From Nocardia sp. BMG111209 (GTDB lineage Bacteria; Actinomycetota; Actinomycetes; Mycobacteriales; Mycobacteriaceae), in assembly GCF_000381925.1 (NCBI RefSeq), contig NZ_KB907309.1, positions 124,001 through 188,000 of the forward strand: a stretch of DNA of 64,000 nucleotides. Reading direction: 5' to 3'. The position numbers and the translations under genes were made by a program. The notes beneath the pieces were generated by a model that was not told the DNA's origin, searched no databases, and was given only the letters and a program-made list of their open reading frames with translations. The number at the start of each line of letters is the position of its first letter. Position 1 is the stretch's first letter. Below, one piece after another: positions 41,001-52,114 of the stretch.

Positions 41001-43287
41001 GGTGCGCCACCACGACGACCAGATGTTCCGCCGGGCCGAGCTGCGCGATACCGACCCGCAGCGGGATCTCGGCCGAGACGTCGAATCCGGTGAGCGCGTA
41101 CAGCGACAACCAGTCGGTGATCCCGGATTCCGCGAGCGGCGCCGGCTCCAGATCCGGAATCGCCTGCTCCACCGGCAGAATCACCTGATGGCCGATGCCG
41201 TCGACGGACGGATAGACCGTGCGCAGCGTCTCGTGCCGCTCGATGACGTCGACGAACGCATTCTGCAGCGCCGTCACGTCCAAGCGGCCGGACAGCCGCA
41301 GCGCGAACGGGATGTTGTCGCCCGCCCCGCGCGCATCCCCGCCCAGCTCGAACTGATTGAGGAACCACATCCGCTGCTGCGCCGGCGACAGCGGAATGTG
41401 ATCCGGCCGCGGCCCGGCGGTCAGCGGCAGTCGCGCGCCCGCGCCCTCGAGCGGCGCGAGCTGCTGCGCCAGCGCCGCCACGGTCGGGGCCTCGAACAGC
41501 AGCCGGGCCGGGACCCGGGCCCCGATCCGCGCGGCCAGCCGGGCGGCGGCCCGGGTGGCGATCAGCGAATTGCCGCCCAGTTCGAAGAAGTCGTCGTCGG
41601 CGCCCAATGTCGTTGCGGGACCGAGCAGTTCGCTGAACACCTCGGCGACCACGGTTTCCAGTCGCCCGCTGGGGGCGCGGAACTCGCGGGTCTGCAACAC
41701 CGGCGCGGGCAGCGCGGCCCGGTCCAGCTTGCCGACCGGGGTGAGCGGGATCTCGGCCAGCTCCATCAGCACCGTCGGCACCATGTGCACGGGCAGGCTG
41801 CGCTCGGCGAACGCGCTCAGCTCGGCGGTGTCGACCACCGCACCGGGTGCGGCGTGCACGTAGGAGACCAGGATGGTGGCGTCGTTGTCGAGGGTGTGCC
41901 CCAGCGTGACGGCGAAATCCACTGTCCCGTGCGCGGCCAGCACCGCGTCGATCTCACCCAGCTCGATCCGGAAACCACGGATCTTCACCTGGAAGTCGTT
42001 GCGGCCCAGGTACTCCAGGCTGCCGTCGGCGGTCTCCCGGACCAGATCGCCGGTGCGGTAGAGCCGTTCGCCGCCACCGGACGGATCGGCCACGAACCGG
42101 ACCGCGGTCAGCCCCGGGCGGCGGTGGTAACCGCGCGCGAGCTGCGCGCCGGTGATGTACAGCTCCCCCACCGCGCCGGTCGGCACCGGCGAGAGCCGTT
42201 CGTCCAGTACGTATTCGGTGATGTTGCGGATCGGCCGCCCGATGGTCACGGTCTCGCCCGGCACCAGCGGATCGCTGATGTTGGTCATGATCGTGGTCTC
42301 GGTGGGCCCGTAGCCGTTGAAGAATTCCCGGACCGGACTGTCCGGACCGATCCCGGTTCCGTTCGGGTCGATCGGAATCACCCAGCGCCGCACCAGTTCC
42401 GGCGGGCACGCCTCGCCGCCGGCCACTACCACGCGCAGTTCGTCCAGCCCGGCCGGATCCACCGAGGCCAGCGCCGCCGGGGTCACGAACGCGTGCGTGA
42501 CGCCTTCCCGCAGCAGCAGCGCGGCCAACTCGTCACCGCCGTACACCGACGGCGACGCGACCACCATGGTGGCGCCCGCGCCGACGGCCAGCAGCAGTTC
42601 CAGCACCGAGGCGTCGAACGACGGCGACGCGAAATGCAGCGTCCGCGAGTCGACGTCGACGCGGTACCGCTCGCGCTGCTCGTCGCAGAAGCTCGACAAT
42701 CCGGCCTGGGTCACCACGACGCCCTTCGGGCGGCCGGTGGATCCCGAGGTGTAGATCACGTAGGCGGGATGTTCGGCGCGCAGCGGTCGCAGCCGGTCGG
42801 CGTAGGTGACCGGATCGGCCGGGTAGCGGCCCAGCAGCGCGGCCACCTCGGCGGCGTCGATACTCAGCCACGGCACCTCGGCGGGCAGGTCGGCGTGCAC
42901 GGCCTCGACGGTGAGGCCGAGCACCGCACCGGAATCGGTGACCATGTGCGCGACCCGGTCCGCCGGATAGTTCGGATCCACCGGCACGAAGCCGGCGCCG
43001 GTCTTCGCCACGGCCCAGACCGCGACCACCGAAGCCAGCGACCGCGGGATACCGAGCGCGACCAGATCTTCCGGACCGATCCCGCGATCTATCAGCAAAC
43101 GTGCCAGCCGGGTCGATCGCTCGTCGAGTTCGGCATACGTGAGTTCCGCGAGCGTCGCGGCGGCGTCGGCGTGGACGACCGCGAGACCGGTCGGGTCGGC
43201 CTCGACCGCCGTCGCCATGAGCTGCGGCAGGGTGGTCACCCGCGCTCTGCGGGTACGTGTCGGCCGGACACGGGTCGAGCGGGTCAT
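26044..43287 (-). CDS. NRPS-B: five-module nonribosomal peptide synthetase ending in thioesterase
   Basis: 5747 residues. Domain order with rough positions: A 20-530, T ~575; C 640-1060, A 1110-1600, T ~1644; C 1720-2150, A 2205-2820, T ~2870; C 2930-3350, A 3400-3890, T ~3932; E 3990-4430; C 4440-4860, A 4880-5380, T ~5421; TE 5480-5735. Each A domain has the GSTG(R/L)PKG loop; C domains have HHIxxD; carriers read LGGNS except the fourth (LGGDS), as usual before E. The TE has GWSLGG (~5562) and a late GHDQM His. Hand-read ten-residue specificity codes, A1-A5: DALFVGGIMK, DVWDFILVSK, DLWHLILVSK (serine-like), DALFVGGIMK, DIWHFAWVVK. A1 and A4 match, so probably bind the same residue. Oddities: the third A carries ~110 extra Pro/Arg/Ala-rich residues (~2475-2588), and the E domain has ANCLVVDD where HHxxxDG is expected. 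The protein begins directly with an A domain, which fits being fed by the last C domain of NRPS-A. The final C ([18 protein letters not shown]) is of the type that follows E. Confidence 0.95.
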   Translation of the reverse strand: MTRSTRVRPTRTRRARVTTLPQLMATAVEADPTGLAVVHADAAATLAELTYAELDERSTRLARLLIDRGIGPEDLVALGIPRSLASVVAVWAVAKTGAGFVPVDPNYPADRVAHMVTDSGAVLGLTVEAVHADLPAEVPWLSIDAAEVAALLGRYPADPVTYADRLRPLRAEHPAYVIYTSGSTGRPKGVVVTQAGLSSFCDEQRERYRVDVDSRTLHFASPSFDASVLELLLAVGAGATMVVASPSVYGGDELAALLLREGVTHAFVTPAALASVDPAGLDELRVVVAGGEACPPELVRRWVIPIDPNGTGIGPDSPVREFFNGYGPTETTIMTNISDPLVPGETVTIGRPIRNITEYVLDERLSPVPTGAVGELYITGAQLARGYHRRPGLTAVRFVADPSGGGERLYRTGDLVRETADGSLEYLGRNDFQVKIRGFRIELGEIDAVLAAHGTVDFAVTLGHTLDNDATILVSYVHAAPGAVVDTAELSAFAERSLPVHMVPTVLMELAEIPLTPVGKLDRAALPAPVLQTREFRAPSGRLETVVAEVFSELLGPATTLGADDDFFELGGNSLIATRAAARLAARIGARVPARLLFEAPTVAALAQQLAPLEGAGARLPLTAGPRPDHIPLSPAQQRMWFLNQFELGGDARGAGDNIPFALRLSGRLDVTALQNAFVDVIERHETLRTVYPSVDGIGHQVILPVEQAIPDLEPAPLAESGITDWLSLYALTGFDVSAEIPLRVGIAQLGPAEHLVVVVAHHIAADGASIAPFLRDLLVAFLARRNHAIPSWTPLPVQYADYTLWQRAVLGAESEPDSLAARQVEYWRTALTGLPDRLDLPSDRPRPGVLSGRGAEYGFTVDAELHGLLEELAQRSGTTLFMVVHAAFAVLLGRMSNTTDIAIGTPVAGRGEEGLDNLVGMFVNTLVLRTEVDPRRPFADLLATVKQTDLSAFSHADLPFERLVEVLDPVRSQAHHPLFQVALFFQNLDRPRLALPGLTVTPIDFDGAAAKFDLQLTVVPGEPGSGLSAAFTYATDLFDEPTVAALADRLVRVLEAVVADTARPIGDIDLLQPAERVRILYDWNDTRYPVEPELLLDGYRRTVAAFPDAIAVVYEGEELTYTEFDARVNQLARLLISRGVGPETLVGLAIRRSVDLVVGLYAIVAAGGAYVPLDPDHPRERIAHILDTARPVCVVTTVTDSAAIPDGTALLRVDTMDLGRFDPSPIRPAELLRPLRRDNPAYVIFTSGSTGRPKGVAVSHAAIHNQVTWMLAAYPLGTGDVYLQKTATTFDVSLWGWFLPLAAGAKLVVATHDGHRDPVYVSETIAAQEVTVTDFVPSMLTVFAAHAEPGAVGSLQDVFVIGEALPPETVTAVAELTDARVHNLYGPTEAAVSVTYWPASGEDRPTVPIGLPQWNTQVYVLDARLRPVPAGVPGELYLAGDQLARGYLRRPDLTSDRFVANPFGDGDRMYRTGDLVIWRDGAGDLPPRLDYIGRTDFQVKFRGQRIELGEIETALLAQPGVSQAVAVVAAGPLGDQLVGYVVPVPGQQADPDRLREGIAKTLPVYMVPAAIVALPEFPLNTSGKLDRRELPQPQFAGREFRAPATASERLVAEVFATVLGSDPAESEARIGLDDDFFALGGNSLIATQVVARLGAALDARVPVRALFETPTVAGLAAAVAALPKDRAMLLRRGPELGSIERPQRLPLSLAQQRMWFLNRFEQADGRATVGLAAYNLPFALRLTGSLDVEALAAALDDVLERHEVLRTVYPDTPDGPVQHILPASAARIALKPERVPGAEVPAAVMQLAATPFDVTADTPVRVRLLEIADLAPGSRREFVLAVVVHHIAGDASSMAPLVRDVMTAYVARTSGAAPQWQPLAVQYADYALWQRSVLGDESDPNSLAAQQIDYWRTELDGLPDLLELPTDRPRPPVASLAGARVGVSVFPATHTALAELARAQGTTLFMVVHTAFAVLLARLSGSDDIAIGTPVAGRGERELDDLIGMFVNTVVFRTRVDRGESFTELLRRQRESDLQAFAYADVPFERLVEVLNPPRSTARHPLFQVGLSFQNIARAALELPGLSVASVDALLDVSQFDLHLIVADQYGEGGEPDGIGGFLTYATDLFDEATAAGIAARLILLLGAVAADPDTPVGDLDILTPEEREQLLRTRNETTRELPTPARRRGDNTPRPGTGRDLAWLLDRATAAAPQAVALVADSADGTEELSYAELDTRVSRLARHLIGLGVGPESRVALAMRRSVDLVVAMYAVVRAGGAYVPIDPDQPAERIGYILDTADPVCLLTNSDTAFGGENEPGLQLAPKRQGEPAPAGRQRRRPRSRVVVVDELDLSRQSALPITDADRRAPLRPENTAYVIFTSGSTGRPKGVAVPHSAVINQLLWKKAEFGLDADDAVLLKTAATFDLSVWEFWSGIVCGGRLVIATHDGHRDPGYLNDLITRAGVTTLHAVPSMLDALLTDAANRPVAAPEPGAAVPAGPAAPAVPVFPDLSIPHDLADAPTITVPLDMIFGAVRVDQEPAPRGRPGPRRGPAGDGDRSSWSLERNSAAAARRSAEARQGSRAGAGFAGLRRVLAIGEALPGALAQRWLTAYPGTPLFNLYGPTEAAVSITSHRVTAADRPAVPIGVPEWNSRVYVLDTRLRPVPSGVSGELYLAGAQLARGYFGRPDLSADRFVADPFGPVGARMYRTGDLVAWNAAAELEYRGRTDFQVKIRGFRIELGEIEAALLALPEVAQAVVLARTDRRSGDRLVAYLVPAQPELDVAEVKSELAEAVPSYMVPAAFVVLDALPLNANGKLDRKALPEPEFETVAFRAPATPIEEIVAGAFAEVLDGGRTSGRRIGLDDDFFALGGNSLLATQVVARIGAALGARVPVRALFEAATVGALAGAVERGAGLHPRVPLTAGPRPERVPLSFAQQRMWFLNQFDPAAAVYNIPAAIRLSGALDVPALQQAVTDLVARHEILRTRYPEIEAAGAVQQVLSPADVPLDLTPERLGEERVAHEVTRLVSTGFDVTTDIPFRIRLFQLTTTEYVLVFVAHHIAADGWSMGPLTRDLMAAYVARSAGAPPTWAPLAVQYADYALWQRTVLGAENDPESLVSAQLAYWTKELAELPDELNLPADRPRPPAQSNRGGRTDLVVPAPVHAALTELARRHNATLFMVVHTALAVLLARLSGTEDIAIGTPIAGRGERELDDLIGMFVNTLVLRSRVAPGRSFADLLAANRETDLRAFAHADIPFERLVEALDPERSAARHPLFQVALSFENLAATGFELPGLSFTALDPAADTAKFDLLLTIREQRTADGAEAGLAAEFTFARDLFDEATVVSIGTRFQRVLAAVAADAAVAVGDLDILDAAEHADLVYRTGAPAVPPRTLPDLMAAAVAANPNGAAVVAGNRSFTYGQLDTASSKLARQLVAYGAGPDVLVAVAIPRSVEAMVALWAVAKTGAAFVPVDPTYPPDRIAHMVSDSRAPLGVTVRSVLSALPALEGGWIALDDRAFAAAVDEWSGEPLTPAERHGEPRAANAAYVIYTSGSTGLPKGVVVTHAGLANFATEQVQRYGLSRTSRALAFASPSFDASILELLLALGAGGALVLVPPRTFGGEELAELIRHSRVTHAFLTPSVLASLDSAALGGMQAIVAGGEAVPADLVAKWGGRDTGRAFHNGYGPTETTIMTNISEPLAPGDPVTLGGPIRGMRSLVLDARLRPVPDGVAGELYLGGIQLARGYHDRPGLTAARFVADPYGAPGSRLYRTGDVVRWRRGAARPEVEYLGRNDFQVKVRGFRIELGEIDAALAAQPGVGFAVTLGRETATGATILVSYVRPVPGAVLDTAALTAELGRGLPDYMVPTAIVVLDEIPLTPVGKLDRRALPEPVLETRAYRAPATPAERVVAEVLGEVLGVDRVGLDDDFFALGGDSIMSIQVVSRARARGVHFLPRDVFTARTVAALASVADAAAESVVPQSGPLPLLPRAVRLLAQDPAARETRAITLDVPADCAAERICAVAQALLDRHPMLSARLDHGGDGARLVLPEGAGEVVLRGFAPGPDGGEAAVRTLAADLDAATGRNVGFGLISPAEDGTGSGAQVLVVVANCLVVDDTAWRIIVDELCLAWSGGHAAPAAAETGPAGPTRALVARASAPATVVEVSWWQRSLAGHPAELPLPGVDPARRGRVSLVITAEGATAIEKVAAAYHTVAEDALLTALALVLRPELRGPAGESVGTVVQLLADGRTVAGGEPGDTVGGFTAAYPLVPNLAGIDVDEALAGGPAAGHALVRVKESRRAVPAGGVNYGLLRYLNPETAPELAALAQGRIAFRYRDLLPARVYPEPAAPDVLLDITVDATEDGLLARFDHADDVLDVEAVKELAGQWVRALGGLAEHGMRPDAGGFTPSDFPLLALTQPDLDRLRDDYPALADAWPVTPLQSGMLFHALLADASVDVYTVQFTVDLGGNLDVRRLQEAAQGVLDRHDNLRVAFAADAEGNPVQVVLDHVEAPWRLIDLSRLDPAAVETELVRIQETDYATRFDMRTAPLLRFALIRRAPGSFRLLVTSHHILLDGWSMPLLMLDLLTLYAVGPRSRRLPKVHSYGEYLTWLVAQDMDAARAAWRSALSGLTEPTPLAPVDPGREISAGVGETGFELSVADTTELSRLAARLGVTVNTVVQAAWGLLVGRSTDRDDVVFGATVSGRPPQLPGVETMVGLFLNAIPVRVQLTLTDTLAGLLRRLQSEQAALLDYHYLGLRDIQDAAGVDGLFDTLVVFESFPVDRDGLDKAGSIDGMTVTGVGSVNGTHYPVTVMVVLDTQLRISLKYLRDVFDEAAANALAQRLSGLIGRFVRTPQARVAQVDALLPAEHADLVARNTTTVPDLLGDVTLLDLFDAQVARTPQAPAIRFGTTTLGYAELDARARALALVLAERGVGPESRVAVAMRRSIELVVAIYAVLRTGGAYVPVDPDHPADRNEFVLANAAPVCVLTHSAHGFETASAVPVFAVDTLWLDNSGARHRFPAVHPDNVAYVMHTSGSTGRPKGVTITHRQMANQFRWAQLTYPHGPGDVVLHKTPITFDISTWELFWPLQTGAAVVIAEPDGHRDPAYLSRVIAENSVTTVHFVPSMLDAFLDPEANPALRESRSPLRWIFAAGEALSGDTAATVARRLPGAELVNWYGPAEATVVTAYPVSGPMGVSVPIGVPVANTRVHVLDRQLRPVPPGAPGELYIAGVQLARGYLGAPALTAERFVADPSGAAGERLYRTGDVVRWHHGALEYLGRSDFQIKLRGQRVELGEIEAVLAAHVAVRHAVVALVRTGGERLVAYVVPAPGAVLTAASVLAHARRSLPGYMVPSAVVLLGQLPLNASGKLDRRALPAPPPATKPYRAPSTPLEQAVAGVFEEVLGADRVGLDDDFFALGGNSLIATRAVGLLRSVTGADVRVQWFFTGSTVSELTERVLAALAGEHDFDLGSDAALEVLLPIRATGTGDPLFCIHPMYGLSWSYAGLARYVPDRPILGLQSPALSEDGYLPVSLRDMAARYVAEIRLVQMRGPYRLLGWSLGGVLAHAVAAELQADGEEVALLAMLDSHPDIDVTDFRSAIREALAEIGIGAESLVGDDIHELSDEAVAALHATIPTDMAVLTPDRVRRIYRSAVRSAELIADHRPSVFRGRLDYFSASGHTTAATGWREYVHGDIIDHPIGVGHDQMTSPAALAEIGPRLTDLLAVPGSEHAGGDNDSDTARRA

Positions 43288-43525
43288 TCCGGCACCACTT
43301 CCCGAACCACGAAACGCCGTGCGACCGCGCGAACCACCTCTGTCTCACCCTGCCTGTCGTCGGTACCTGCGCCTCGCAGCGCTACCTGCATCCATCGCAC
43401 GCGCCGGCAACTCGCGTTACCGCCGCGCTGACCTGCCCGGATCGGGTGGCCCCGATCCGGTACTGGCGACCATTCTCCGATACGGAGCCCGGCTGGTCAC
43501 CCCATGGGCCGTCAATTCCGGTCCG
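43288..43525 (-). other. Gap between NRPS-A and NRPS-B
   Basis: These 238 bases hold no gene and no clear promoter or terminator. The gap is long for genes that must be co-expressed, so a separate promoter for NRPS-B is possible. Confidence 0.3.
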
Positions 43526-46500
43526 TCAACGTTCGGCTACCGCCCCGGGCAGCAGTTCGGCGAGCGTCAGGACGGTCTCGGCGGCGCCGAATCCGTCCGG
43601 CGCCGCACCCTGTTCGACGACGACCGCCAGCAGATCCGCCATCGGTTCCGGGTCGATCCGGGCCAGTCCGGCGGCATCGGCGATCAGATGGGTCACCCAC
43701 TCGTCGGCCAGCGCGGCGCCGGTGGGCTCGGCCGGGCCGACCACCACCGCCGCGCCCGCGGTGCCCGCCGCCACCAGTTCCAGCAAACCGGCCGGTGATT
43801 CGGCGGGCCCGGACCGGAAGGTGCGGGATTCGTAGGTCAGTTCGGTGCGGGCCCGCAGCCGATCCACCGCGGCGGCCAGATCGTCGTAGCCGAGCACCAG
43901 GCCGCCGCCGGCGTAGGCCGGATCGGCGCCGCGCAGCGCGCGCAGGCGGTTGGCATAGGTGACCGGCCGCGCCGACTCCCCGGCGATCTCGGCGGCCACC
44001 GCCGGATCGTCGAGCGCCAGCCAGGCGATACCGGCGCCGACCGGCCGGGCCGCCGCTGTGTGCACCCTCGGCACCGCCGACACCGTCAGGCCCGCCCGGA
44101 TCTCCGGATCCGTGGTATCCGCGGACACCACGGCGGCGCCGGCCTTCAGCACCGCCCACACCGCCACGGCGGCCTCGGCGCCGCGGTCCAGCCGCAGCGC
44201 GACACCGGTACCCGGTCCGACGCCGCGGCCGATGAGCACCCGGGCCAGCCGCGACGACCGCGCGTCCAGCTGCTGATAGGTGACGACCGCGTCCTCGCCG
44301 TCGGCGATCGCCGGGGCCTCCGGATCGTCCTCGACCGCCGCCGTCAGCGCCTGGGTCAGCGCGGTGCCGAGCGTGGTGACGCTGTCGGGCCGCTCGGCCG
44401 CGACCGGACCGGCCTCGTCGTCTTCGCGCAGTTCGATCGCGCCGACCGCGATCTGCGGATCGGCCGCGACCGCGGTCAGGATCCGTTCGAACCGCCGCAC
44501 CAGCGCGCGGACCGTGGACTCCTCGAAAAGGTCGGTGGCATAGGTGAACACGGTGATCAGCTCGTCCGCGCCGCCGTCGGCGGTGTGCCGCGGCTCCACG
44601 GTGACCTGGAGATCGAACTTCGCCGCCACCGCATCGGAATCGACTGCGGCGACGGTCAATCCGGGCAGCTCCAGGCTGGGCTGCTCGGTGTTCTGGAACG
44701 ACAGCACCACCTGGAACAGCGGACTGTCCGTGGCCGTGCGAGCGCCGCCGCCGACCACCTCGGCCACCCGCTCGAACGGCAGGTCGGCGTGGGCGAAGGC
44801 GGAAAGGTCGGTCTCCCTTGCCGTCTCGACCAGTGCGTCGAAGGTGTCGGCGGTCCGGACGGCGGTCCGCAGGGTCAGCGTGTTGACGAACATGCCGACC
44901 AGATCGTCGAGCACCCGCTCGCCACGACCGGCGATCGGGGTGCCGATCGCGATGTCGGCAGTGTTCGACTGCCGCGCCAGCAGTGCCGCCAGCGCGGCGT
45001 GCACCACCATGAACAGCGACGAATTGTGGTCGCGGGCAATGCGGATCAGGCCCTCGTGCACCGCCGCGGGCACCACCGAACCGACCGACGCGCCACACAT
45101 CGACGGCACCGCCGGCCGCGGCCGGTCCGGCCGCAGCACCGGGCTGCTCGACAGTCCGGTGAGGGTGTCCCGCCAGAATCGCAATTGCGCTGCCGCGAGC
45201 GAGTTCTCGTCGTCCTCGCGGCCCATCACGGTGCGCTGCCACACCGCGTAGTCGGCGTACTGCACTTCCAGTGGCGCCCAACCGGGTTCGCCACCCTGCG
45301 CGCGAGCGACGTAGGCGGTCACCAGATCCCGGGCCAGCGGCGCCATCGACGCGCCGTCCCCGGCGATGTGGTGCACCACCAGCGCCAGCACGTGATCGGC
45401 GCCGGCCTCGTCGAGCCGGATCAGGGTGGCGCGCACCGGAACCGTGGTGGTGACGTCGAATCCGGTGCCCATCGACTCGGCGATCCGGGCGACCGGATCG
45501 GCCGCGGTCCGCACCGGCAGCCCGCCGGACAGCGCCTCGGCCGCGGGCAGGATCTCCTGATACGGCAGCCCGCCCGTACCGTCGGCCGGGTATCGGGTGC
45601 GCAGCACCTCGTGCCGTTCCACCACATCCGCGACCGCGGCCCGCAGCGCCGGCACGTCGAGCGTCCCGGTCAGCCGGATCGCCAGCGGGATGTTGTAGGC
45701 GGGCGACTGCGGATCGAGCTGGTTGATCACCCACATCCGCTGCTGCGCCAGCGACAACGGGATCCGGGACCGTTCGGCGGTCTGGGCCGGGCGGCGCACC
45801 GCGGTGAGCTTCGGCCGTACCGCACCGGCCGCCGCGCCCGGCACGATCCGCGCCGCCAGCGCCGCGACCGTCGACGCCTCGAACAGCTCGCGCACCGCCA
45901 GTCGGGTATCCAGGGCCTCGTTGATCCGGGCCACCGCGCGGGTGGCCAGCAACGAATTGCCGCCGAGGGCGAAGAAGTCGTCGTCGAGCCCGACCCCGGG
46001 CCCGGTGTCGGCGCCGCGCAGCAACCCCGCGAAGACCTCGGCCACGGCCTGCTCGATCGGGGTGCCCGGCGCCCGGTAACCCGCCGAACCGGCGAATTCC
46101 GGTGCGGGCAGCGCTTTGCGGTCCAACTTCCCGTTCGGGGTCAGCGGCAGCGCGTCCAGCACCACGATCGCGTCGGGAACCATGTAGCCGGTGAGGAATT
46201 CGCCGGCCGCCGCGCGGATCGCGGCCGGGTCCGGGGCAGTCACCGCCTGATCCGGCGAGGCGTTCGCCTCGCCGACGACGTAGCCCACCAGCCGATCGCC
46301 CGCGTGCTCGTCGGCGCGGACCACGGCCACCGCCTGGCTGATGCCGGGGCAGGCCAGCAGCGCGGCCTCGACCTCGCCGAGTTCGATCCGGAAGCCCCGC
46401 AACTGCACCTGCTGATCGCTGCGCCCGGCGTACTCCAGGGTCGCCTCGCCACCGAAACCGGCCCAGCGGCCGACATCGCCGGAGCGATACATCCGGGAAC

Positions 46501-49500
46501 CGGGCTCACCGAACGGATTCGCCACGAACCGCGCCGCGGTCAGGCCCGGCCGGCCCAGATAGCCGCGGGACAGCTGCGCACCCGCCACGTACAGCTCACC
46601 GGCCACGCCGACCGGCGCGGGATGGGTGCGGTCGTCGAGGACATAGGTGTCGAGGCCGGGCAGCGCGCGGCCGATCACGCTGGCCGGATGTTCGGCCAGC
46701 AGCTCGTCCAGGGCCAGGAACGACACGTGCACCGTGGTCTCGGTGATGCCGTACATGTTGACCAGCTGCGGCGCGTCCACGCCGTGCCGCTCGTACCAGC
46801 GTTGCAGCTGACGCAGATCCAGCGCCTCGCCACCGAAGATCACGTACCGCAGCGCGAACTTGCCGACGCCGGCCACGCCCTCACCGGCCGACGAGGCCGC
46901 GCGATCGACCTCGGCGAGCTGGTAGAACGCCGACGGCGTCTGGTTGAGCACGGTGACCTGTTCGCGAACCAGCAACTCCCGGAACAGTTCTGGCGACCGC
47001 GAGGTCAGATAGTCGACCACCACCACCGCGCCACCGTTGGCCAGCGCGCACCACAGTTCCCACACCGAGAAGTCGAAGGCGAAGGAGTGGAACAACGTCC
47101 ACACGTCGGTCTCGTCGAAGTCGAAGCGCAGCTGGGTGTTCGCGAACAGCTCCAGCACGTTGCCGTGGCTGACCCCGACGCCCTTGGGCACACCGGTGGA
47201 GCCGGAGGTGTAGATGACGTAGGCCAGATTCTCCGGTCGCAGCGGCGCGATCCGGTCGGCGTCGGTCACCGGCCCGCCGGGCCCGTCGCCGAGCTCCTCG
47301 AGCAGCACCACCGGAATGTCGGTGGCGGGCAACGAGTCCCGGCCCTCGGCGGTGGTCAGCACGCAGGCCGGCACCGCGTCGGCGAGCATGAACTCGAGCC
47401 GCTGCGCCGGATAGGTGGTGTCGATCGGCAGATAGCCCGCGCCCGCGACCAGTACGCCGAGCAGCGCCGCCGGCAACTGCTCGGTGCGCGGAACGGCCAC
47501 GGCCACCAGCGATTCCGGTCCCACGCCGCGCGCGATCAGCGCCCGCGCGATGCGGTCGGCGCGTTCGGCCAGCTCCCCGAAGGTGAGGGTGGTGTCGCCG
47601 TAGCGGACCGCCGCCGCGGCCGGGCGGCGCCGGGCCTGGGTGCCGATCAGGTCGACCAGCGTCACCGGCGGCACCTTCACGCCGGGCGAATTCCATTCGT
47701 GCAGAACGAGTTCCCGCTCACCGGGGGCCAGCAGGTCGATATCGCCTACGGCCATACCGGGTTTGGTGACCACCGCGGCCAGCAGGCGGCCGAACCGTTC
47801 GGCGAAGTCGGCCACCGTGGCGCCGTCGAACAGGTCGGTGGCGTAGGTGAACGCCGCCGCCAGCCCGCGCGCGCCGCCGCGGTCGTCGGTGCGCTCGGCC
47901 ACCGCCAGCTGCAGGTCGAATTTGGCCAGCGGCACCGCCAGATCCACCGCCGAGACGGCCAGGCCGGGCAGTTCCAGCCGGGGCGCGGTGAGGTTCTGGA
48001 AGGTCAGCATCACCTGGAACAACGGATGCCGGGCCGCCGACCGCGCCGGATCCAGCAGTTCCACCAGCCGCTCGAACGGCACGTCCGCATGCCCGAACGC
48101 CTCCACGTCGCCGCGGCGCACCCGGGTCAGCAGCTCCTCGAAACTGGTTCCCGGCTCGACCGCGGTCCGCAGCACCAGGGTGTTGACGAACATGCCGATC
48201 AGGTTGTCCAGCGCCGCGTCGCCGCGCCCGGCGACCGGGGTACCGACCGCGATGTCGCGGGTACCCGACAGCCGCGCCAGCAGCACCGCCAGCGCCGCGT
48301 GCAGCACCATGAACAGCGTCGAATTGTTCTGGTGCGCAAGCTCGTTCAGGCCGGAATGCACCTCGGCCGGAATCTCGAAGTCGACGGTCGCGCCGCGGTT
48401 GGAGGCCACCGCCGGGCGGACCCGGTCGGTCGGCAGATCCAATTGCTCGGGCAGGGCCGCCAATTCGCGCTGCCAGAAGGCGATCTGCTGTCCCAGCAGC
48501 GATTCCGGATCGTCCTCGGCGCCCAGGGTCTCGCGCTGCCACAGCGCGTAGTCGGCGTACTGCACCGCGGGCGGGGCCCACTCCGGCGCACCGCCGCGCA
48601 GCCGATCCAGGTAGGCGGTCATCAGGTCCCGGGTCAGCGGGGCCATCGAGAATCCGTCGCCCGCGATGTGGTGCACCACGCACACCAGCACGTGATCGGC
48701 CTCGGCGAGCCGGATCGCGCGCAGCCGCAGCGGCGGGGCCGTGGTCACGTCGAACCCCTCGGTGACCGCGGCCGCGATCAGGGCGGGCAGTTCGGCGTCG
48801 GCGCCCTCGAGCACCGGAAGTTCCGGTACCGCACGCGGATCCGACAGCGGCAGCACCAGCTGGTAGCCGTCGCCGTCGAGATCCGGGTACACCGTGCGCA
48901 GCACCTCGTGCCGCTGCACCAGATCGCGGACCGCCGCCCGCAGCGCGGGCACGTCCAGCCGTCCGGTCAGCCGCACCGCGATCGGGATGTTGTTGACCCC
49001 GCCCGCGGGATCGAAGCGGTTCAGGAACCACATCCGCTGCTGCGCGTAGGACAGCGGGATCCGTTCCGGGCGCGGCATCGGCCGCAACTGCTGCCCGGCC
49101 CCGGCGCCGGCGTGCCGCTCCACCCGCTCGGCCAGCGCGGCCACCGTGGGGGTCTCGAACAGCGTCTGCACCGGAACCCGCGCACCCAGCGCGGCGCCGA
49201 TCCGGGCGGCGGCCTGCGCCGCCAGCAGCGAATTACCGCCCAGTTCGAAGAAGTCGTCGTCGGCGCCCACCCGCGCCTCGTCGTCGCCGAGCAACAGCGC
49301 CGCGAACACGTCCGCGACGATCTCCTCCACCGGCGTCGACGGCGCGCGGAACTCCCGCACCGCGAACCGCGGCTGCGGCAGCCGGGCCCGATCCAGTTTG
49401 CCGACCGGGGTCAGCGGGATCTCGTCCAGCAGCATGATCGATGCCGGGATCATGTACGCGGGCAACGTCTCCGCGAGGAAGTCGGTCAGCGCTGCCACAT

Positions 49501-50929
49501 CGATCACCGCATCGGTGCGCGGCAGCATATAGGACACCAGAGCCGTGGCGCCGGAAGGCAATTGGCGGCCGATCGTCACCGCGTAGTCGACGTCGGGATG
49601 AGCGGTGAGGGCATTGTCGATCTCGCCCAGCTCGATCCGGAAGCCCCGGATCTTGACCTGGAAGTCCGACCGGCCCAGATATTCGATGGTGCCGTCGGAT
49701 TCGTTGCGGCGCACCAGATCACCGGTGCGATACAGCCGCGCACCGGCCTCGAACGGGTCGGCGACGAACCGCTCGGCGGTCAACCCCGGCCGATTCAGAT
49801 AGCCCTGTGCCAGTGCCGGTCCCGCCAGGTACAACTCGCCGACCACACCCGCCGGCACCGGCCGCAGCCGGCCGTCCAGGACGAAGGCGCCGACGCCGGG
49901 CACCGCGGTGCCGATGGTGATCGGCGTATCCCCGGCCAGCGGTGCGGTGGAGGTGGCCAGGATGGTCGCCTCGGTGGGGCCGTAGCCGTTGTGGAACAGC
50001 CGCCCGTCGCGGGCCCAGCGGGCCACCAGTTCGGGGCCGAAGCGGTCACCGGCGACCACCACCACACGCAGATCGGGCAGCCCGGCCGGATCCACCGACT
50101 CCAGCGCGCCGGGGGTGATCAGCATGTGCGACACCCGTTCGCGCCGGAGCAGATCCGCGAGTTCGAAACCGCCGAACACCGACGGCGGCGACACCACCAG
50201 CGTCGCGCCGGCCGAGAAGGTCAGCAGCAGCTCCAGCACCGAGACGTCGAAGTTCGGCGAACAGACGTGCAGCACACGGGAATTCGCGTCGACGCGGTAA
50301 TGCTCGCGCTCCGCGGCGACCAGCCCGCCCAGACCGGTGTGGGTGACCACCACGCCCTTCGGCCGCCCGGTCGAACCCGAGGTGTAGATGACATAGGCCG
50401 GATGCTGCTCGGTCACCGGGCGGGTCCGGTCCGCGTAGGAGATCGGATGCGCCGGTCGGGCCGCGATCGACACGCTCGCCACCCCGTCGTCGAGCACCAG
50501 CCACGGCACGCCCGCGCCGAGCGCGGGCCGATGGGCCGCGGTGGTGAGGCCCAGTACCGCACCGGAATCGGAGACGATGTGCGCGATCCGGTCGGCGGGA
50601 TAGGCGGGATCCACCGGGACGTAGGCGGCGCCGGTCTTGGCGACGGACCAGATCGCCAGCACGGATTCCGGCGAGCGGGCGATGCCGATGGCCACCACAT
50701 CTCCGGCGCCGACACCGCGGTCGATCAGCTCCCGGGCCAGCCGCGACGAGGCCTCGTCGAGCTCTCGATAGGTCAGCTCACGGACGGATTCCGGCTTCCC
50801 GGCATCCGCGTAGCGAACGGCCACCGAGTCGGCCGCGGACTCGACCGCGGCGGTGAGCAGCTGCCCGAACAGCGGAATGCTCGACCGGCGACGACGACTT
50901 CCGCGAGCAGAACGACCGGCAGTTTCCAT
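43526..50929 (-). CDS. NRPS-A: initiating synthetase ending in a truncated adenylation-like domain
   Basis: 2467 residues. Order with rough positions: A 25-535, T ~566; C 640-1060, A 1090-1600, T ~1660; C 1725-2140; adenylation-like tail 2160-2467. There is no starter C domain, so the first A-T loads an unacylated residue. Specificity codes read by hand: first A DVLLVAGILK (hydrophobic, not assigned); second A DFWNIGMVHK, an exact match to the well-known threonine code. Both have the PKG loop ([16 protein letters not shown]) and both C domains HHIAGDG. The tail keeps the outline of an A-domain N-lobe ([46 protein letters not shown]) but lacks the YTSGSTGxPKG loop, the later ATP motifs, the catalytic-lysine lobe and any T domain. 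GAGAGGTGA lies ~10 bases before the ATG. The missing A-T for the last C is supplied, by inference, by the start of NRPS-B. Confidence 0.93.
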   Translation of the reverse strand: METAGRSARGSRRRRSSIPLFGQLLTAAVESAADSVAVRYADAGKPESVRELTYRELDEASSRLARELIDRGVGAGDVVAIGIARSPESVLAIWSVAKTGAAYVPVDPAYPADRIAHIVSDSGAVLGLTTAAHRPALGAGVPWLVLDDGVASVSIAARPAHPISYADRTRPVTEQHPAYVIYTSGSTGRPKGVVVTHTGLGGLVAAEREHYRVDANSRVLHVCSPNFDVSVLELLLTFSAGATLVVSPPSVFGGFELADLLRRERVSHMLITPGALESVDPAGLPDLRVVVVAGDRFGPELVARWARDGRLFHNGYGPTEATILATSTAPLAGDTPITIGTAVPGVGAFVLDGRLRPVPAGVVGELYLAGPALAQGYLNRPGLTAERFVADPFEAGARLYRTGDLVRRNESDGTIEYLGRSDFQVKIRGFRIELGEIDNALTAHPDVDYAVTIGRQLPSGATALVSYMLPRTDAVIDVAALTDFLAETLPAYMIPASIMLLDEIPLTPVGKLDRARLPQPRFAVREFRAPSTPVEEIVADVFAALLLGDDEARVGADDDFFELGGNSLLAAQAAARIGAALGARVPVQTLFETPTVAALAERVERHAGAGAGQQLRPMPRPERIPLSYAQQRMWFLNRFDPAGGVNNIPIAVRLTGRLDVPALRAAVRDLVQRHEVLRTVYPDLDGDGYQLVLPLSDPRAVPELPVLEGADAELPALIAAAVTEGFDVTTAPPLRLRAIRLAEADHVLVCVVHHIAGDGFSMAPLTRDLMTAYLDRLRGGAPEWAPPAVQYADYALWQRETLGAEDDPESLLGQQIAFWQRELAALPEQLDLPTDRVRPAVASNRGATVDFEIPAEVHSGLNELAHQNNSTLFMVLHAALAVLLARLSGTRDIAVGTPVAGRGDAALDNLIGMFVNTLVLRTAVEPGTSFEELLTRVRRGDVEAFGHADVPFERLVELLDPARSAARHPLFQVMLTFQNLTAPRLELPGLAVSAVDLAVPLAKFDLQLAVAERTDDRGGARGLAAAFTYATDLFDGATVADFAERFGRLLAAVVTKPGMAVGDIDLLAPGERELVLHEWNSPGVKVPPVTLVDLIGTQARRRPAAAAVRYGDTTLTFGELAERADRIARALIARGVGPESLVAVAVPRTEQLPAALLGVLVAGAGYLPIDTTYPAQRLEFMLADAVPACVLTTAEGRDSLPATDIPVVLLEELGDGPGGPVTDADRIAPLRPENLAYVIYTSGSTGVPKGVGVSHGNVLELFANTQLRFDFDETDVWTLFHSFAFDFSVWELWCALANGGAVVVVDYLTSRSPELFRELLVREQVTVLNQTPSAFYQLAEVDRAASSAGEGVAGVGKFALRYVIFGGEALDLRQLQRWYERHGVDAPQLVNMYGITETTVHVSFLALDELLAEHPASVIGRALPGLDTYVLDDRTHPAPVGVAGELYVAGAQLSRGYLGRPGLTAARFVANPFGEPGSRMYRSGDVGRWAGFGGEATLEYAGRSDQQVQLRGFRIELGEVEAALLACPGISQAVAVVRADEHAGDRLVGYVVGEANASPDQAVTAPDPAAIRAAAGEFLTGYMVPDAIVVLDALPLTPNGKLDRKALPAPEFAGSAGYRAPGTPIEQAVAEVFAGLLRGADTGPGVGLDDDFFALGGNSLLATRAVARINEALDTRLAVRELFEASTVAALAARIVPGAAAGAVRPKLTAVRRPAQTAERSRIPLSLAQQRMWVINQLDPQSPAYNIPLAIRLTGTLDVPALRAAVADVVERHEVLRTRYPADGTGGLPYQEILPAAEALSGGLPVRTAADPVARIAESMGTGFDVTTTVPVRATLIRLDEAGADHVLALVVHHIAGDGASMAPLARDLVTAYVARAQGGEPGWAPLEVQYADYAVWQRTVMGREDDENSLAAAQLRFWRDTLTGLSSSPVLRPDRPRPAVPSMCGASVGSVVPAAVHEGLIRIARDHNSSLFMVVHAALAALLARQSNTADIAIGTPIAGRGERVLDDLVGMFVNTLTLRTAVRTADTFDALVETARETDLSAFAHADLPFERVAEVVGGGARTATDSPLFQVVLSFQNTEQPSLELPGLTVAAVDSDAVAAKFDLQVTVEPRHTADGGADELITVFTYATDLFEESTVRALVRRFERILTAVAADPQIAVGAIELREDDEAGPVAAERPDSVTTLGTALTQALTAAVEDDPEAPAIADGEDAVVTYQQLDARSSRLARVLIGRGVGPGTGVALRLDRGAEAAVAVWAVLKAGAAVVSADTTDPEIRAGLTVSAVPRVHTAAARPVGAGIAWLALDDPAVAAEIAGESARPVTYANRLRALRGADPAYAGGGLVLGYDDLAAAVDRLRARTELTYESRTFRSGPAESPAGLLELVAAGTAGAAVVVGPAEPTGAALADEWVTHLIADAAGLARIDPEPMADLLAVVVEQGAAPDGFGAAETVLTLAELLPGAVAER

Positions 50930-51339
50930 CCGTGTGCTTCACCTCTCGACCTGATCGAACGATCGCCGCGGCGTTGTCCGCCGGCACCGGTTTCCCGGCC
51001 GACCGTTCGGGTTACAACCAACGTACGCAGTTCCCGACGACCCCCGAAGTCCATACGTCAGTCCACAAGTGCTCCGATATCGTGAGTAGCCAACCAGTCC
51101 CTGCCCGACACATGGACATCGGCATGCGGGCGCCGAGCAGGGTTACGGGCTGCGCACGATTCGGCGCCTCGCATCTGCTCGCCACGCCACAAGCCGCGAT
51201 GCGTCCAGCGGACTGTCCGGACAGTACATGCCCGCTCAACCACTGTCACATGCCGGTGTCCGACCTGTCGCGACATTCGAATCATCCATCGTCGGCGGCA
51301 CCGCAACGCGTTACCGCGAGTACCGTACGACACCGTGAT
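50930..51339. promoter_or_regulatory. Upstream region of NRPS-A with palindromes
   Basis: This 410-base non-coding stretch holds two perfect palindromes, ACTGTCCGGACAGT (51212-51225) and TGTCGCGACA (51266-51275), sharing CTGTC/GACAG half-sites, plus a CRP-like site reaching into its upstream end (51335-51348). These are likely control elements for the NRPS operon. A -10 could not be assigned with confidence. Confidence 0.45.
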
Positions 51340-51348
51340 CTACATCAC
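51335..51348. promoter_or_regulatory. CRP/GlxR-type site
   Basis: GTGATCTACATCAC matches GTGA-N2-TA-N2-TCAC perfectly and extends to a 16-base palindrome with flanking C and G. It overlaps the stop codon of the stand-alone adenylation-like gene, ~405 bases before NRPS-A. Confidence 0.5.
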
Positions 51349-52065
51349 GACGAGGGTCGCGCCGACACTCGCCGCGGCCACGATCTCGGCGACCGCGACC
51401 GCTCTACCGGCGATGTCGCGCTCTGCCCAGCGCAATTCGCACTCCGGCCCCGCCGCGAGGATCCCCGGCGTGATCGCCGTCCCCGCCGTGGCGGCCACCC
51501 GGTCGGCCCGGACGGCCAGCTCGTCGAAACTCCAGCAGATCCCGTCCGCGACGACCGCCGGATCCGCACCGCACAGCGGCCGGATGCGGGCGGCATGGGT
51601 GACCGGCCGCGGCGAGCGGCCCGCGAGGCCGCCGACCACGATCGGATCGTCGAGTACCAGCCAGTCCGGCCGCACGGCCGCGCCCGCGGTCACCCCGGCG
51701 CGGGCGAACGGCCCGGGTGGTCCGGCCGGACATACCGGCATCACCGCCGCCGAGCACATCGGCAGCACCGCCGCCCCAGCCACCAATACCGCCCAGATCA
51801 CCGGCACCGGATCGGGCCCCCGATCCAGCCGGACCGCGACACCGGCACCCGGGCCGGCGCCACGATCGATCAGCAGGCGGGCCAGCCGCGATGCGCGCGC
51901 GGCCAGTTCGGCGTAGTCCAGCACACCGTCGGCCGCGAGTACCGCGGGCCGACCGGGATCCCCGTCGGCGAGTTCGTAGAGGCGACGCGACAGTGTGGTA
52001 CCGCCCGCCGCCCCGCGAATCGCCGGGCCCGCCACGGGCGGACCGGACGGACCCCCATCTCGCAC
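51340..52065 (-). CDS. Stand-alone truncated adenylation-like protein
   Basis: 241 residues from GTG at 52065. It is clearly related to the N-lobe of NRPS adenylation domains ([50 protein letters not shown]), but stops before half an A domain is complete. The ATP loop (YTSGSTG) is absent: after GADPA the text goes straight to a segment ending CWSFDELAVRADRV. Its closest visible relative is the tail of NRPS-A: both share GVAxRLDRG, RPVTxAxRxRxLxGADPA and the same deletion. It lies 49 bases after the LuxR-type gene and 410 before NRPS-A, all on one strand. It cannot adenylate; a scaffold, docking or accessory role for the synthetase is inference. A decaying remnant is the alternative. Confidence 0.7.
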   Translation of the reverse strand: MRDGGPSGPPVAGPAIRGAAGGTTLSRRLYELADGDPGRPAVLAADGVLDYAELAARASRLARLLIDRGAGPGAGVAVRLDRGPDPVPVIWAVLVAGAAVLPMCSAAVMPVCPAGPPGPFARAGVTAGAAVRPDWLVLDDPIVVGGLAGRSPRPVTHAARIRPLCGADPAVVADGICWSFDELAVRADRVAATAGTAITPGILAAGPECELRWAERDIAGRAVAVAEIVAAASVGATLVVM

Positions 52066-52114
52066 GAATGTATTTCACACCACGTTCCCGCTGGTGTACA
52101 GTCCGGCATTCCGC

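Noticed and set aside
26515..43431. A 5638-codon open frame on the plus strand opposite NRPS-B
   Set aside because: It mirrors the NRPS reading frame; its translation is an Arg/Gly/His-rich string without any domain. Very high third-position GC keeps the antisense frame open. The same applies to the plus-strand frame at 44060-51085.
43288..43525. Frameshift or assembly break splitting one giant NRPS
   Set aside because: The adenylation-like tail of NRPS-A is not the missing half of the A domain that opens NRPS-B; that A domain is complete. The two proteins therefore end and start independently, unless sequencing says otherwise.
26044..50929. Assignment of the NRPS to peptidolipin or another known nocardial heptapeptide
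   Set aside because: Seven modules and one Thr recall nocardial lipoheptapeptides, but there is no acylating starter C domain, only one E domain (degenerate), and only one specificity code is certain. The evidence is too thin to name a product.
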